Assembly: GCA_017889705.1 (NCBI GenBank)
Contig: JAGGAB010000003.1
Location: 1-64,000, forward strand
Direction: 5' to 3'
DNA length: 64,000 nt
Origin: Bacillota bacterium
Lineage (GTDB): Bacteria; Bacillota; Negativicutes; Sporomusales; Sporomusaceae
Made by a program: the position numbers and the translations under genes. The notes under the pieces are model-generated. The model was not told the DNA's origin, searched no databases, and worked only from the letters and a program-made list of their open reading frames with translations. Position 1 is the stretch's first letter, and each line of letters starts with the position of its first letter. Positions 28,857 to 38,050 of this stretch are shown here, one piece after another.

Positions 28857-29758
28857 TACGCTTCTCCTCTCCCTGCCAAATAAACAAATAAATCTTCTAA
28901 CGTCGGCGGGATCTCACGGATATCGTACGAGTTGACTCCGGCGGCCTTAAGCGTGGCTTCAACCGCAGCCGTTACATCTGTATCAGGTGCAGTTGCCAAA
29001 TGGTAGTGGTCGCCAAAGGCATTAATATCGAGAATCGGGCATTGCGCCAGCAACTCTTTTATTTGTTTGCTTTCGACTTTAAGGTCAAGCAGGCGAAAAG
29101 GATATGACTCCTTTAACCGTGCAGGCGAATCACAGGCCACAATTTTACCTTCATTCATAAAGGCTACCTGGGTACATAGTTCGGCTTCATCCATATAAGG
29201 AGTAGAAACAAAGATAGTCATGCCTTCTTTATTTAGCCGGTACAGCATCTGCCAAAATTCACGCCGCGAAACAGGATCAACACCAGTAGTCGGTTCATCC
29301 AGGAAAAAGACTTTAGGTTTATGCATAAGTCCAGCAGCCAGTGCCAGCTTTTGCTTCATGCCGCCTGATAAATTATCTGCCAGCCGGTCTTTAAACGGCA
29401 GCAAATTAGTAAAAGCCAGAATCTCCGTACCTAATTCATTTATCCGTTCTTGATTGGCTCCATATAAAGCGCCGATAATCCGAATGTTTTCCATCACTGT
29501 GAGGTCGCCATACAAACTGAATTTTTGCGGCACATAACCAATCTGATCTTTTACCACCTCGGCATTTTCACTGCCCAGCAAGCAAATCGAACCGGCTGTT
29601 GGTTCCATAATACCGGTAATCATGCGAATAACCGTAGTCTTACCTGCACCATCCGGACCCACAAGGCCAAAGATTGTCCCCTCCTCAACAGTAAGGCTTA
29701 GCTTATCTACTGCCGTTATATTACCAAACCGCCTGGTAACATTCGTTAGGGTAATCAT
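28856..29758 (-). CDS. ABC transporter ATPase (first)
   Basis: The 300-residue ATPase has Walker A GPDGAGKTT, signature NLSGGMKQKLALA, and Walker B VFFLDEPTTG. The usual switch His is replaced in the sequence STPYMDEAE (Y where TTH normally occurs), suggesting this subunit may be catalytically impaired and paired with the active second ATPase. It overlaps hlyD by 4 nt. Confidence 0.92.
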   Translation of the reverse strand: MITLTNVTRRFGNITAVDKLSLTVEEGTIFGLVGPDGAGKTTVIRMITGIMEPTAGSICLLGSENAEVVKDQIGYVPQKFSLYGDLTVMENIRIIGALYGANQERINELGTEILAFTNLLPFKDRLADNLSGGMKQKLALAAGLMHKPKVFFLDEPTTGVDPVSRREFWQMLYRLNKEGMTIFVSTPYMDEAELCTQVAFMNEGKIVACDSPARLKESYPFRLLDLKVESKQIKELLAQCPILDINAFGDHYHLATAPDTDVTAAVEATLKAAGVNSYDIREIPPTLEDLFVYLAGRGEA

Positions 29759-30732
29759 TGTAATACCACATCGGCCGGCATACCGGGTTTTAAGATTCCC
29801 TCGGCATTATCAATTTTTACTTTGACGGCAAATACTAGGTTTGCCCGCTCGCTTTGAGTAATACTTTGCCGCGGTGTAAACTCGGCATTTTGATTAATTT
29901 CTTTAATTACTCCCTTAAAGGTCCGGTTAGGATACGAATCCACTTTAACCTTGGCCTCTTGTCCAACCGCAATTAGGCCCAGTTGAGTTGACGATACATA
30001 GATTTTTACCCAGCAGTCATTCATGTCGCCAACTGTCAATATAGCCGCTCCTGGACTGACATATTCGCCTTCCTCATAATTCTTGGCAAGAATCAGACCG
30101 CTAATCGGACTAATGACAATCGTATCCTCTAATAATACTTTGCTGGCTGTGAGCACTGCCTTGCTGCGCTCAAGTTCCAGGCGCTGTGCTTCAATGGTTT
30201 CCGGTCGATTGCCTTCATTGCCGACACTTAACCGCTGTTTGGCGGCATTCATGCTGGCATATGCCACTTCCATGCTGGAACGGGCATTGTCTAGCTGTTG
30301 CGTGGAAACAGCACCGGCCTTATATAAACTTTGATAACGTTCATAATCCTGGCTGGCTTTTTCATATACCGAGCGAGCAGAGTCCAGCATATCACTTAGT
30401 TCCTGCCGCTCCTGACTGCGCGGTCCGGCTTCCAAATCCCGCAGTTGGGCAGCGGCTTTGGCGAGGGCCGCCTCATCTCTTACCACTTGTGCCGCCAAAT
30501 CGGCTCTGGTCACTCTGGCTACCTCCTGCCGGGCTTCAACATAATCACCGGCCTTTAATTTCAAGCCTGTCAGATAGCCATTCACCTTCGGCATAATGTC
30601 TGCCCTGGTTACTTCAATTGTCCCAGTAGCGGTAATGCCGCGCTCTACCGGTCTGAGATACTTATAGGCTGCGCCGCCGGCAGCAAGTACAACAACCAAC
30701 ATGCAAACCAGTATTTTTTTATTGATTGCCAT
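29755..30732 (-). CDS. HlyD-family periplasmic adaptor
   Basis: The 325-residue adaptor links the inner-membrane ABC exporter to the outer membrane. It has an N-terminal membrane anchor (about residues 7-25), a lipoyl half-motif, a long alpha-hairpin rich in Ala/Glu/Arg (about 70-190), the second lipoyl half (ISPISGLILAKNYEEGEYV) and a beta-barrel domain. The organisation matches YbhG. It overlaps tetR by 14 nt. Such adaptors are consistent with a diderm envelope. Confidence 0.92.
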   Translation of the reverse strand: MAINKKILVCMLVVVLAAGGAAYKYLRPVERGITATGTIEVTRADIMPKVNGYLTGLKLKAGDYVEARQEVARVTRADLAAQVVRDEAALAKAAAQLRDLEAGPRSQERQELSDMLDSARSVYEKASQDYERYQSLYKAGAVSTQQLDNARSSMEVAYASMNAAKQRLSVGNEGNRPETIEAQRLELERSKAVLTASKVLLEDTIVISPISGLILAKNYEEGEYVSPGAAILTVGDMNDCWVKIYVSSTQLGLIAVGQEAKVKVDSYPNRTFKGVIKEINQNAEFTPRQSITQSERANLVFAVKVKIDNAEGILKPGMPADVVLQ

Positions 30733-31324
30733 GGTTTTTCACCCCATTCAAAAAAATCTCTACTGCCTGCCCGACAAAGAATTCACCTTGCTCCGCACTA
30801 TCGGGAACAAACTGCCTGGCAATAGGCCGGGCGATAAAATAAAAATTCATCATACCGGCCAACGCCAGGGCAGCGGCATTAATATCCATATCTCTCCGGA
30901 ACTCACCGCAATCCATGCCGTCTTGCAAAGTTGCCGTCAGAAAACCATAAACCCGACGAATATACTTTTGAATAAACGGTTCAAAAAAGGGAGAAGGCTG
31001 ATTTAACATCTCCCTCATAAGAAATTTCGTAAGAAAAGGTGCCTTGCTATGGACGATAGCAACACCTTGCGCATAACGGATTATTTTTTCACTTGGAGAA
31101 GCCTTGATCAACCCCACTGAGTCCAACAGCAGGCTAATCGGAGAAAATTGTTTCTCAATTATTGCAGAGTACAAACCCTCTTTGCCGCCAAAATGATAAG
31201 AGATTAACGCGCTGTTTGCCCCGGCTTCCTTCGCCAACTCCCGGATAGATGCCCCAGACAGCCCTCTTTCCGCAAATAATTTTTCTCCGGCATCAATCAA
31301 TTTATCCCTAGTGTCTTTTTCCAA
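30719..31324 (-). CDS. TetR-family regulator, CecR/YbiH-like
   Basis: A 201-residue repressor with an N-terminal helix-turn-helix (ASIRELAKEAGANSALISYHF) and a C-terminal ligand-binding domain of the DUF1956/CecR type. It is the first gene of the efflux operon, as in the E. coli ybiH-ybhGFSR locus. A perfect 38-bp palindrome sits 15 nt upstream of its start, so autorepression of the operon is likely. The inducer is unknown. Confidence 0.92.
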   Translation of the reverse strand: MEKDTRDKLIDAGEKLFAERGLSGASIRELAKEAGANSALISYHFGGKEGLYSAIIEKQFSPISLLLDSVGLIKASPSEKIIRYAQGVAIVHSKAPFLTKFLMREMLNQPSPFFEPFIQKYIRRVYGFLTATLQDGMDCGEFRRDMDINAAALALAGMMNFYFIARPIARQFVPDSAEQGEFFVGQAVEIFLNGVKNHGNQ

Positions 31325-31338
31325 TGATTTGCTCCTTG

Positions 31339-31376
31339 CTACAATTTAATTAATCGTTTGATTAATTAAATTGTAG
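31339..31376. promoter_or_regulatory. Operator palindrome for the TetR regulator
   Basis: CTACAATTTAATTAATC, a GTTT spacer, and the exact reverse complement of the first arm: 17-bp arms without mismatch. It is located immediately upstream of tetR. Perfect AT-rich palindromes in this position are typical TetR binding sites. Confidence 0.85.
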
Positions 31377-31549
31377 CTGGTATATTTTTTCCTGTCAAGA
31401 ACAATACCTACATTTTCAGAAAATATATAAGGGGAAGAACAATCACTATTTTCTTCCCCTTTATAATAAATCGATCACTTGTCTTGACGAAAACGGGAAA
31501 AAGTAGGACTATAGTAATGGTACACTATTCTTTCTGGAGATGATTATCT

Positions 31550-32665
31550 ATGAATAAAATTCCCGTGCCGGCCAAATATTTACCTGCCGTAGTATTGGCT
31601 GTCGTACTCGCTGCCGTGCTGCTGGGAATCAGCTATATTGGTACTTCTTCCTCTACCAATATGTTGTCGCGCGGCTCAGTCAGTGTAACAACCGCGCCTA
31701 TCAGCATGATAAATAAGCCTTTGGAAATCACATTACCCGGCTCTGTTCAAAGCCGTCAGGCAGTTATCATCAGCGCGGAAATTCCCGGCTGCATCAGCGA
31801 ACTAAATGCCAAAGAAGGGGAATTAGTAAAAGCCGGTCAACAGCTGGTGCATATTGATGGCGCTGGTGAACAGGTTATCGTAGATGCGCCTGCCGGTACA
31901 TCCGTCTCCCCCAATGCCGATGCGCAAGCAAACTATGACAAGCTTGCCAGAGAATATGAGCGTTATCAAAAATTATACCAGGTAGGTGGTATTGCCAGAA
32001 AACAATTTGAAGAAATGACCGCCCGTTTACAAGCAGCACGTGACGCCCTGCAAATCGGTTCCGTACCTGGCAGCAGCAGCCAGTCTCAGCAAGCCGGTTC
32101 GGCTAATCTTACCGCCCCCATTAGCGGCAAAGTAACCGGCCTTTCTGCCACCGTTGGCCAAACAGTACAGCCCGGCCAACAGCTCATGGTTTTGGATACC
32201 GGCGGTGATGTCCGCGGCGTTGTTCATTTAGAGCAAAAAGATTTATATCTTATCCAAGCTGGCACACCGGTTGAAATTTTCCTGGAAAACTCAGGCCAAC
32301 AGTCAATACCAGGCCAAGTAGAAGCCATCTATCCGGAAGCTGGAACCGGTACACCGTCCTTTCTTGCCCATATCAGAATAGACAATGCTAATGGTCTACT
32401 CACACCAGGGATGGCTGTTACAGCACATCTAAAAACCGGCCAATCAACCCCGGTGCGTGCAGTGCCAAACTCTGCCATCATCCAAGATCAAGAAAACACG
32501 TATTTATACTTGGTTATTGATGATAAAATTGTCAAACAGCAAGTTACTGTTGGCGCAATCATCGGCGCTGCAACAGAAATTACCTCAGCTTTACCTGAGC
32601 AAGCGATAGTTATCATCAGCGGCATGCAAAACCTAAAAGAAGGCGATGTCGTGCCGCTGCCTTAA
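31550..32665 (+). CDS. RND-type periplasmic adaptor, orphan
   Basis: The 371-residue membrane-fusion protein has an N-terminal transmembrane anchor (about residues 11-31), split lipoyl domains (AEIPGCISELNAKEGELVKAG and TAPISGKVTGLSATVGQTV), a short alpha-hairpin, a beta-barrel, and a C-terminal membrane-proximal domain (VPNSAIIQDQENTYLYLV). No RND pump or TolC-like gene is adjacent. It is divergent from the TetR efflux operon and may share the regulatory region containing the palindrome, 174 nt upstream. A partner elsewhere in the genome is assumed. Confidence 0.88.
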   Translation: MNKIPVPAKYLPAVVLAVVLAAVLLGISYIGTSSSTNMLSRGSVSVTTAPISMINKPLEITLPGSVQSRQAVIISAEIPGCISELNAKEGELVKAGQQLVHIDGAGEQVIVDAPAGTSVSPNADAQANYDKLAREYERYQKLYQVGGIARKQFEEMTARLQAARDALQIGSVPGSSSQSQQAGSANLTAPISGKVTGLSATVGQTVQPGQQLMVLDTGGDVRGVVHLEQKDLYLIQAGTPVEIFLENSGQQSIPGQVEAIYPEAGTGTPSFLAHIRIDNANGLLTPGMAVTAHLKTGQSTPVRAVPNSAIIQDQENTYLYLVIDDKIVKQQVTVGAIIGAATEITSALPEQAIVIISGMQNLKEGDVVPLP

Positions 32666-32682
32666 TTCATTTTTCAGGCAAA

Positions 32683-32760
32683 AAAAAAATCGTCTCACCC
32701 AAAGGTAAGACGCAAGAGGTCACGTCATAGGGATGCGTTTCCTACGACATTTATAGAATA
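32683..32760 (-). ncRNA. Candidate structured RNA with terminator
   Basis: Leftward, the sequence forms GTCGTAGG/CCTATGAC (a stem closing a loop that contains ACGCAT, able to pair with TGCGT downstream) and ends in CGTCTTACC/GGTGAGACG followed by a run of nine T residues. The last part is a good intrinsic terminator. The stretch lies between two gene ends and contains no reading frame. It may be a short RNA or a terminator with decoration; no known family is recognised. Confidence 0.35.
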
Positions 32761-32821
32761 CACCCAAATTATTTAGAAACTATTAAATATCGACACAATA
32801 ATTGAAAATATTTTTCAAGTC

Positions 32822-32851
32822 AAAATGCCAGACCATTAGGTCTGGCATTTT
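32822..32851. terminator. Terminator of hydG (bidirectional hairpin)
   Basis: AAAATGCCAGACC/GGTCTGGCATTTT perfect arms with a 4-nt loop, 16 nt beyond the hydG stop. Confidence 0.88.
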
Positions 32852-32866
32852 GCTTTATCTCAACTC

Positions 32867-34285
32867 CTAAAAACGGAAATCTCGTTTGCCATCGCTTAAC
32901 TCAGTTAAATGTTCAATGGCAATTTTACGTACTTTTTCATTGGTAATACGGGGAATTTCGTTAGTAATTACCGTCTCGCCCTTTGCCTTAGTATCTGCCG
33001 AAGCATAGTCTTCCAGATATTCCTTAAGTGTCATAAGTGCATTGGGCTGACAACAGTTGGCAATTTGTCCTGTTTTGACAAGACTCATAAACCGGTCGCC
33101 AGTACGCCCTTCCCGGTAACAGGCCGTACAGAAACTGGGGATATACCCAAGGGTCAACAGCCAGTTTACGATTTCATCTAGGGTGCGTCGATCATTTACA
33201 TCAAATTGTGCCGAATTATCATCTTCCGCTTCCGGCTCAACATAACCGCCGACACTGGTGCTGGAGCCGCCACTGATTTGGGATATACCTAACTCCAGTA
33301 CCCGTTCCCGCGTCTTTTGCGATTCGCGGGTAGAAACAATCATGCCGGTATAGGGAACTGCAATACGGAGCACGGTAACGATTTTAGCAAATATATCATC
33401 AGAAATAGCGTTGCTAAATTCCTCAGGATTAATATCATCTGCCGGTCGAATTCGCGGCACACTGATAGTATGCGGCCCAACCCCCATAGCAGCCTCCAGA
33501 TGTTCCGCATGCATCAAGAGACCAATAAAATCATAGCGATACAAATTCAAACCAAACAACACACCAACACCAACATCATCAATGCCTGCTTCCATCGCCC
33601 GATCCATCGCTTCGGTATGATACGCATAGTCCTTTTTAGGGCCGGTTGGATGCAGCTTTTCATAAGCTTCTTTGTTGTAGGTTTCCTGGAAAAGAATATA
33701 TGTGCCAATCCCGGCATCTTTTAATTTGCGGTAATTTTCCACAGTTGTTGCAGCAATATTAACATTGACCCGGCGGATTGCACCATTTTTATGCTTGATA
33801 CTGTAGATGGTCTTAATACTTTCCAGTACATATTCAATCGGATTATTAACCGGGTCTTCCCCGGTCTCCAGTGCCAGGCGCTTATGTCCCATATCCTGGA
33901 GGGCAATTACTTCCTTGACTATGTCTTCCTGGGAAAGCTTTTTACGAGAAATGTGCTTATTTTTCGAATGATAAGGGCAGTACACGCAGCCGTTTATACA
34001 ATAATTAGAAAGATATAATGGCGCAAACATTACAATGCGATTTCCATACAGTTTTTGTTTAATTTCTTTTGCCAGCGCCATCATCTTGGCATTCTCATCT
34101 TCCAAATCGCATTCCAGCAGCACTGCTGCCTCACGGTGAGTCAGTCCTTTGCAATCTTTTGCCCGCTCGATAATGCCTGAAATTAATTCGCGATTGCTTT
34201 TGTTGGCTTGGGCATAGGCAATCGTATCCATAATTTCCTGGTCATCAATAAATTCGGTGGCAATTTTCGATTTACAATTATACAT
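32867..34285 (-). CDS. hydG: FeFe-hydrogenase maturase HydG (tyrosine lyase)
   Basis: A radical-SAM enzyme that cleaves tyrosine to p-cresol, CO and cyanide to build the Fe(CO)2(CN) synthon of the hydrogenase H-cluster. The radical-SAM site is CINGCVYC (C-x3-C-x2-C). The C-terminal auxiliary cluster site is CTACYREGRTG...CC, matching C-x2-C-x22-C. The start at 34285 has AAGGAG 8 nt upstream; a longer frame begins inside the spacer. It is co-transcribed with the ACT-like gene immediately upstream. HydE, HydF and a hydrogenase are not in this window. Confidence 0.97.
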   Translation of the reverse strand: MYNCKSKIATEFIDDQEIMDTIAYAQANKSNRELISGIIERAKDCKGLTHREAAVLLECDLEDENAKMMALAKEIKQKLYGNRIVMFAPLYLSNYCINGCVYCPYHSKNKHISRKKLSQEDIVKEVIALQDMGHKRLALETGEDPVNNPIEYVLESIKTIYSIKHKNGAIRRVNVNIAATTVENYRKLKDAGIGTYILFQETYNKEAYEKLHPTGPKKDYAYHTEAMDRAMEAGIDDVGVGVLFGLNLYRYDFIGLLMHAEHLEAAMGVGPHTISVPRIRPADDINPEEFSNAISDDIFAKIVTVLRIAVPYTGMIVSTRESQKTRERVLELGISQISGGSSTSVGGYVEPEAEDDNSAQFDVNDRRTLDEIVNWLLTLGYIPSFCTACYREGRTGDRFMSLVKTGQIANCCQPNALMTLKEYLEDYASADTKAKGETVITNEIPRITNEKVRKIAIEHLTELSDGKRDFRF

Positions 34286-34332
34286 AATTAAGACTCCTTT
34301 ATATTTTTCTATCTTAAATAAATTCAAATCGA

Positions 34333-34602
34333 CTATAGCTGTATATCTGTATTGGCAGATAGTTTTGAATACACGGTTTTGCTGTTTACATAGGGAATCA
34401 TACCTAACTTCCCTGACAACGCGCTGATAATATCATTGGGAGCATCAACCACAATGCTGATTACCGAAATATTGCGCTTAGGATAGGGAATTCCCATCCG
34501 GCCGACAATATACTCGCCGTATTCATGCAAAATGTCGTTTATTTTTGTGGCCGATTCCTTATTTTCCACCACAATTCCAATAAGGGCTATCCTCGTTTCC
34601 AT
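34333..34602 (-). CDS. TM1266-type ACT-like putative hydrogenase-system regulator
   Basis: An 89-residue protein (METRIALIGIVVENKESATK...) of the family found beside hydrogenase maturation genes, with an ACT/ferredoxin-like fold known from the Thermotoga TM1266 structure. The GAGGAG ribosome site decides the start at 34602. It lies 47 nt before hydG and 25 nt after an intrinsic terminator in the leader. The biochemical role is unknown; a regulatory role is assumed in the family name only. A divergent paralog is at 15817-16080. Confidence 0.85.
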   Translation of the reverse strand: METRIALIGIVVENKESATKINDILHEYGEYIVGRMGIPYPKRNISVISIVVDAPNDIISALSGKLGMIPYVNSKTVYSKLSANTDIQL

Positions 34603-34846
34603 AAAAGACTCCTCTCTGGTTAAACTAAAAAATCCTTGTGCCCAAATTGGCACAAGGATAGACGTTATTAAATAAGGGTAGCAAAACATACTTTGCTCCT
34701 CATAAATTACACCTATTCTCTCGCCTTCTCATTTGGGACGAACCCTCATGCAATCAGCACGATACTTTGTTTTATATTACCCCAAGGTTTACCGCAAGAA
34801 AGAGTGCACGCAGTCTATCTCAGACAGTTCACCTAATATTGTGTAA
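34603..34846 (-). promoter_or_regulatory. Long leader with attenuator upstream of the hydG pair
   Basis: About 240 nt separate the promoter from the first codon. The leader holds several small stems (for example GTCT/AGAC near 34814-34830 and AGCAAA/TTTGCT near 34681-34700). It ends in an intrinsic terminator, TCCTTGTGCC/GGCACAAGGA (34633-34658), followed by TTTTTT, only 25 nt before the start codon. A terminator inside the leader implies regulated read-through. No standard riboswitch consensus could be matched. Confidence 0.6.
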
Positions 34847-34875
34847 ATTGTAGCATATTTTCCGATAAAAAACAA
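34847..34875 (-). promoter_or_regulatory. Promoter of the TM1266-hydG unit
   Basis: Leftward: TTGTTT (34870-34875), a 17-nt spacer, and TACAAT (34847-34852). Confidence 0.6.
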
Positions 34876-34916
34876 TGCTCACACTTTCACAACTATAAAT
34901 TGCATTCGCCACACAA

Positions 34917-34950
34917 ATTCGCCCAGGCTTCACGAAAAGCCCGGGCGAAC
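34917..34950 (-). terminator. Hairpin downstream of the chemoreceptor gene
   Basis: TTCGCCCGGGCTT/AAGCCTGGGCGAA hairpin with one mismatch and a weak T tract (AATTTG) leftward. Probably the end of the chemoreceptor transcript. Confidence 0.55.
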
Positions 34951-35010
34951 ATCTACTTTATTATTTCACTTCACTGCTAATACACAACTGCATACAGAAA
35001 TTTCGTCAGA

Positions 35011-36777
35011 TTATATATGAAACTTTGCCAAAGAATGCTGCATTTTTTCTGCAAGCTGCGCAAGCGACTGACTGGCTGAAGCAATTTCTTCCATAGACGC
35101 AGTTTGCTCCTCTGTAGCAGCAGATACGGTCTCGGTCTCCGCCGCTGTATCCCGGGCAATTGTTTCAACCTCACGGATAGATGCCACAAGTCTTTGATTT
35201 CCATGCGTCACTTGTCTAACAGCATTTGATACTTCATTTACATGCAGCGAAACTTGTTCAACCATTGTTGTGATCTCATGGAATGCTTTCTCTGCAGAAG
35301 ACACCAGATTAGTTCCTGTTTTAACCTCACTTGTGCCTGTTTCCATAGCTTTTACCGCTTGCTCGGTATCAGCTTGTATTTCCTGAATTAAATCCGAAAT
35401 TTGTTTGGCGGCTTCATGTGATTGTTCAGCAAGCTTTCGGACTTCTTCAGCTACAACCGCAAATCCGCGTCCTTGCTCCCCGGCGCGGGCAGCTTCGATA
35501 GCGGCATTTAAGGCTAAGAGATTAGTTTGACCGGCTATTCCGGCAATGGTATCAATAATTTGTCCAATTTCCTGGGAACGTGTGCCTAGTTTCAGAACTA
35601 CCTCGGCTGAATCAGTAACGGTTTTTTCAATATTAGACATTTGTTTGATTGCAGAATAAACGGCTTGTTCTCCGCCTTTCGCCGCAGTTGCCGTTTTTTC
35701 CGATACTTCCGCTACATTTCCTACTTTTCCGTTGATCTGTGAAATACTGTCTGACATTTGTTCCACCGCATCAGTAGCTTGGCCGATCATCTGTACTTGG
35801 TTTTCGGCGCCGCGAGCTACTTCAGTAGTAGAGCTTGCTACCTGAGAAGAGGTCAGGGCTGTTTGCTCAGATGTAGCGGTAAGCTGCTGACTGGCGGCAG
35901 CCACCTGGTTTGAAGAATCCGCTATTTCCTTTATGAGTTCACGCAAGCTCGCCTTCATTTCATTTACCGATGTTGATAAAATGCCGATTTCGTCACTGGA
36001 TTTTATCTTTAAATCGGCAATTCCCAGATTGCCATCAGCAATTTGACGTACTCCTTCTGCAGCCTCCACAATCGGGGCAGATATCCTTCGACTTATGTAC
36101 AAGGCTATGGCTGCCGAAATACTAAGTCCAATTATGGCTATTAATACCGAAATACTTATATCAAACACTAATTTACGTTGATTTTCTTCGGCTTTTTTTG
36201 TCACTTCTTTTTCAATATTGTCTACCCAATTACCTGCGCCGATAACCCAGTTGTAAGGAGTAAATGCCAACGAATAGCCGCGTTTCGGCAAGTCCTCTTT
36301 TTCATTGGGCTTAGGAAACCAATAATCTGTGTAGCCGCCACCTGGCCGCATACCGGCATCAATTATTTCACGAACAAGCTTTTTCCCCTTGGCATCAACA
36401 GAATCAATCCGGCTTTTACCTTCCACATCCCGCCCCAACAAAACGACATTAACGCCTTGCACTGTATCAATCCAAAAATAATTGCCATCATCAAAGCGCA
36501 AATCCCGAATCAAAGTTGCCGCTTGTTTTTTTGCCTCTATTTCAGTAATGAGACCTTTTTGTTGTTGATCATATATCTTTTTTACTAAACTGTGAGCAGT
36601 TTCTACCTGCAGTCGGATACTTCTATCAAATTGTTCGAATAAGGTTGTCCGATACTGTTTTATATCTTCATCATTTTTTCGGATTGTACTTACAATATTG
36701 TAACAGGAAAGAATAATTACACAAACACAACTAGTCGCAACTACAGCAGCAATTAACTTATACTTCAGTTTTGTCAT
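35011..36777 (-). CDS. Methyl-accepting chemotaxis protein with Cache sensor
   Basis: The membrane chemoreceptor carries, in order, TM1 (about residues 6-26), an extracytoplasmic single Cache domain ([32 protein letters not shown]), TM2 (about 190-212), a HAMP domain, and a long coiled-coil signalling domain with the conserved hairpin tip containing [20 protein letters not shown]. Methylation helices are rich in Glu/Gln/Ala. I prefer the ATG at 36777 after GGGGA; a GTG 33 nt further up is possible but gives a charged leader. It is a lone gene; the ligand is probably a small organic acid, judging from the Cache type, which is only an inference. Confidence 0.93.
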   Translation of the reverse strand: MTKLKYKLIAAVVATSCVCVIILSCYNIVSTIRKNDEDIKQYRTTLFEQFDRSIRLQVETAHSLVKKIYDQQQKGLITEIEAKKQAATLIRDLRFDDGNYFWIDTVQGVNVVLLGRDVEGKSRIDSVDAKGKKLVREIIDAGMRPGGGYTDYWFPKPNEKEDLPKRGYSLAFTPYNWVIGAGNWVDNIEKEVTKKAEENQRKLVFDISISVLIAIIGLSISAAIALYISRRISAPIVEAAEGVRQIADGNLGIADLKIKSSDEIGILSTSVNEMKASLRELIKEIADSSNQVAAASQQLTATSEQTALTSSQVASSTTEVARGAENQVQMIGQATDAVEQMSDSISQINGKVGNVAEVSEKTATAAKGGEQAVYSAIKQMSNIEKTVTDSAEVVLKLGTRSQEIGQIIDTIAGIAGQTNLLALNAAIEAARAGEQGRGFAVVAEEVRKLAEQSHEAAKQISDLIQEIQADTEQAVKAMETGTSEVKTGTNLVSSAEKAFHEITTMVEQVSLHVNEVSNAVRQVTHGNQRLVASIREVETIARDTAAETETVSAATEEQTASMEEIASASQSLAQLAEKMQHSLAKFHI

Positions 36778-36932
36778 ATCGAGTCCCCATTTCTCATCCG
36801 ATTTAACCACCGCCCATGTTTCTTGCTCGTAATCATCTCCTTTTTTGTATTAAATTGGGAATTTTCTTACTATTGTTATTATAATTATAAACTATTTTTC
36901 CTGATATTTCACGTCGAATTTTGTCGTTTATT

Positions 36933-37871
36933 TTATTTTAACAGCTCAATTTGTGTATTTTTTAAAGTTTTACACACTTTTTCTACAATATTATCGTTTG
37001 CGTTTATACCTCCAATAAGAAGCGGAAATTTTGCATTATGTTTTTTTTCATTTACGCATAAAGCTTTTGCACTTGAATTCGCATAACAATAGATGCAACC
37101 ATGCAAACAGCAGTCATACGCCCCAATGTCAACACTTTCAATACACTGACAAAAGGGGCGCTGACTTGCCTTTTTTACCCAAATCGAACTACCAATAACA
37201 TCCTCGACTGTTTCTTTATTAATACAGGCAGAATGTCCTATGCCAAATTGTTCAAGCTCAATTTCTTCGGAACAGGTTTCCAACGAGATGTGATTTGCAG
37301 TTGCAATCTCTGAAAAGCATTTGGCCATCTTTAACATGTTCTGTGTATTAATTTCCTGTTCAAGTATGTTTTTTGCATGCTTGCTGGTTTTGGTGTACAA
37401 ATCTACATAACTGAAAATACACTTGTTAGTGTGGCGGCTTAATAGGCGGCACATCGCAGAAAAGTTCTCGCTGTGATACTCTATTGTAAATCTCCGGTTA
37501 ATAATAATAGGATCATAACGCCAGATAACACGTCGACTTCCTATTCTATTGCTGAGTTCTTTAAAGCTCTCAATCATTTTCGCCTTATCAGGCACATTAC
37601 TTTCAATATCTTTGCCATATGGAGTTATCGTCCATAGAAAATAATAAGGATATCCCATGGAGTCAATTATATCCAGTTTATCCATTAAGGGAACAGCATT
37701 CTTTGTCCAAAAGACAATGCAATCTACTACTTCGTGATTTAGAGACACTTTGCTGATTTGTCTGGAATTCATAGGGTTTTTCACATAGACAAACCCTTCT
37801 CTTAAGCGATTTATAAACCAGGAAGAATAGAAAGCCGGTATATCTGTTCTTCTGCTTGCGCTAATTATCAT
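36933..37871 (-). CDS. DUF1848 radical-SAM-like protein
   Basis: The 312-residue protein opens MIISASRRTDIPAFYSSWF, the diagnostic start of DUF1848. The C-terminal CLHGCIYCYA contains a C-x3-C-x2-C Fe-S motif and recalls spore-photoproduct-lyase-like radical-SAM proteins, though here it lies near the C terminus. Additional cysteines (FCQCIESVDIGAYDCC) precede it. No biochemical function is known for the family. It is a single gene. Confidence 0.85.
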   Translation of the reverse strand: MIISASRRTDIPAFYSSWFINRLREGFVYVKNPMNSRQISKVSLNHEVVDCIVFWTKNAVPLMDKLDIIDSMGYPYYFLWTITPYGKDIESNVPDKAKMIESFKELSNRIGSRRVIWRYDPIIINRRFTIEYHSENFSAMCRLLSRHTNKCIFSYVDLYTKTSKHAKNILEQEINTQNMLKMAKCFSEIATANHISLETCSEEIELEQFGIGHSACINKETVEDVIGSSIWVKKASQRPFCQCIESVDIGAYDCCLHGCIYCYANSSAKALCVNEKKHNAKFPLLIGGINANDNIVEKVCKTLKNTQIELLK

Positions 37872-38050
37872 TTAGTTCACCACCACTTTCTCTCTGCTTA
37901 TTCAGGTCACATCCTTATTCATTAATAGCTCAACCTATAAAATAGCCAATTAAAGTAATATTCACTACTTTAACTGACTATTTTATATTATACAGAGTCC
38001 TATTTTTATAAATTGCTCGAATGTCTCTTCAAAGCAATATGCTACCATTT

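Noticed and set aside
34603-34846. TPP riboswitch before the hydG pair, because CTGAGA occurs
   Set aside because: The hexamer is part of a simple hairpin; the other conserved TPP segments are missing.
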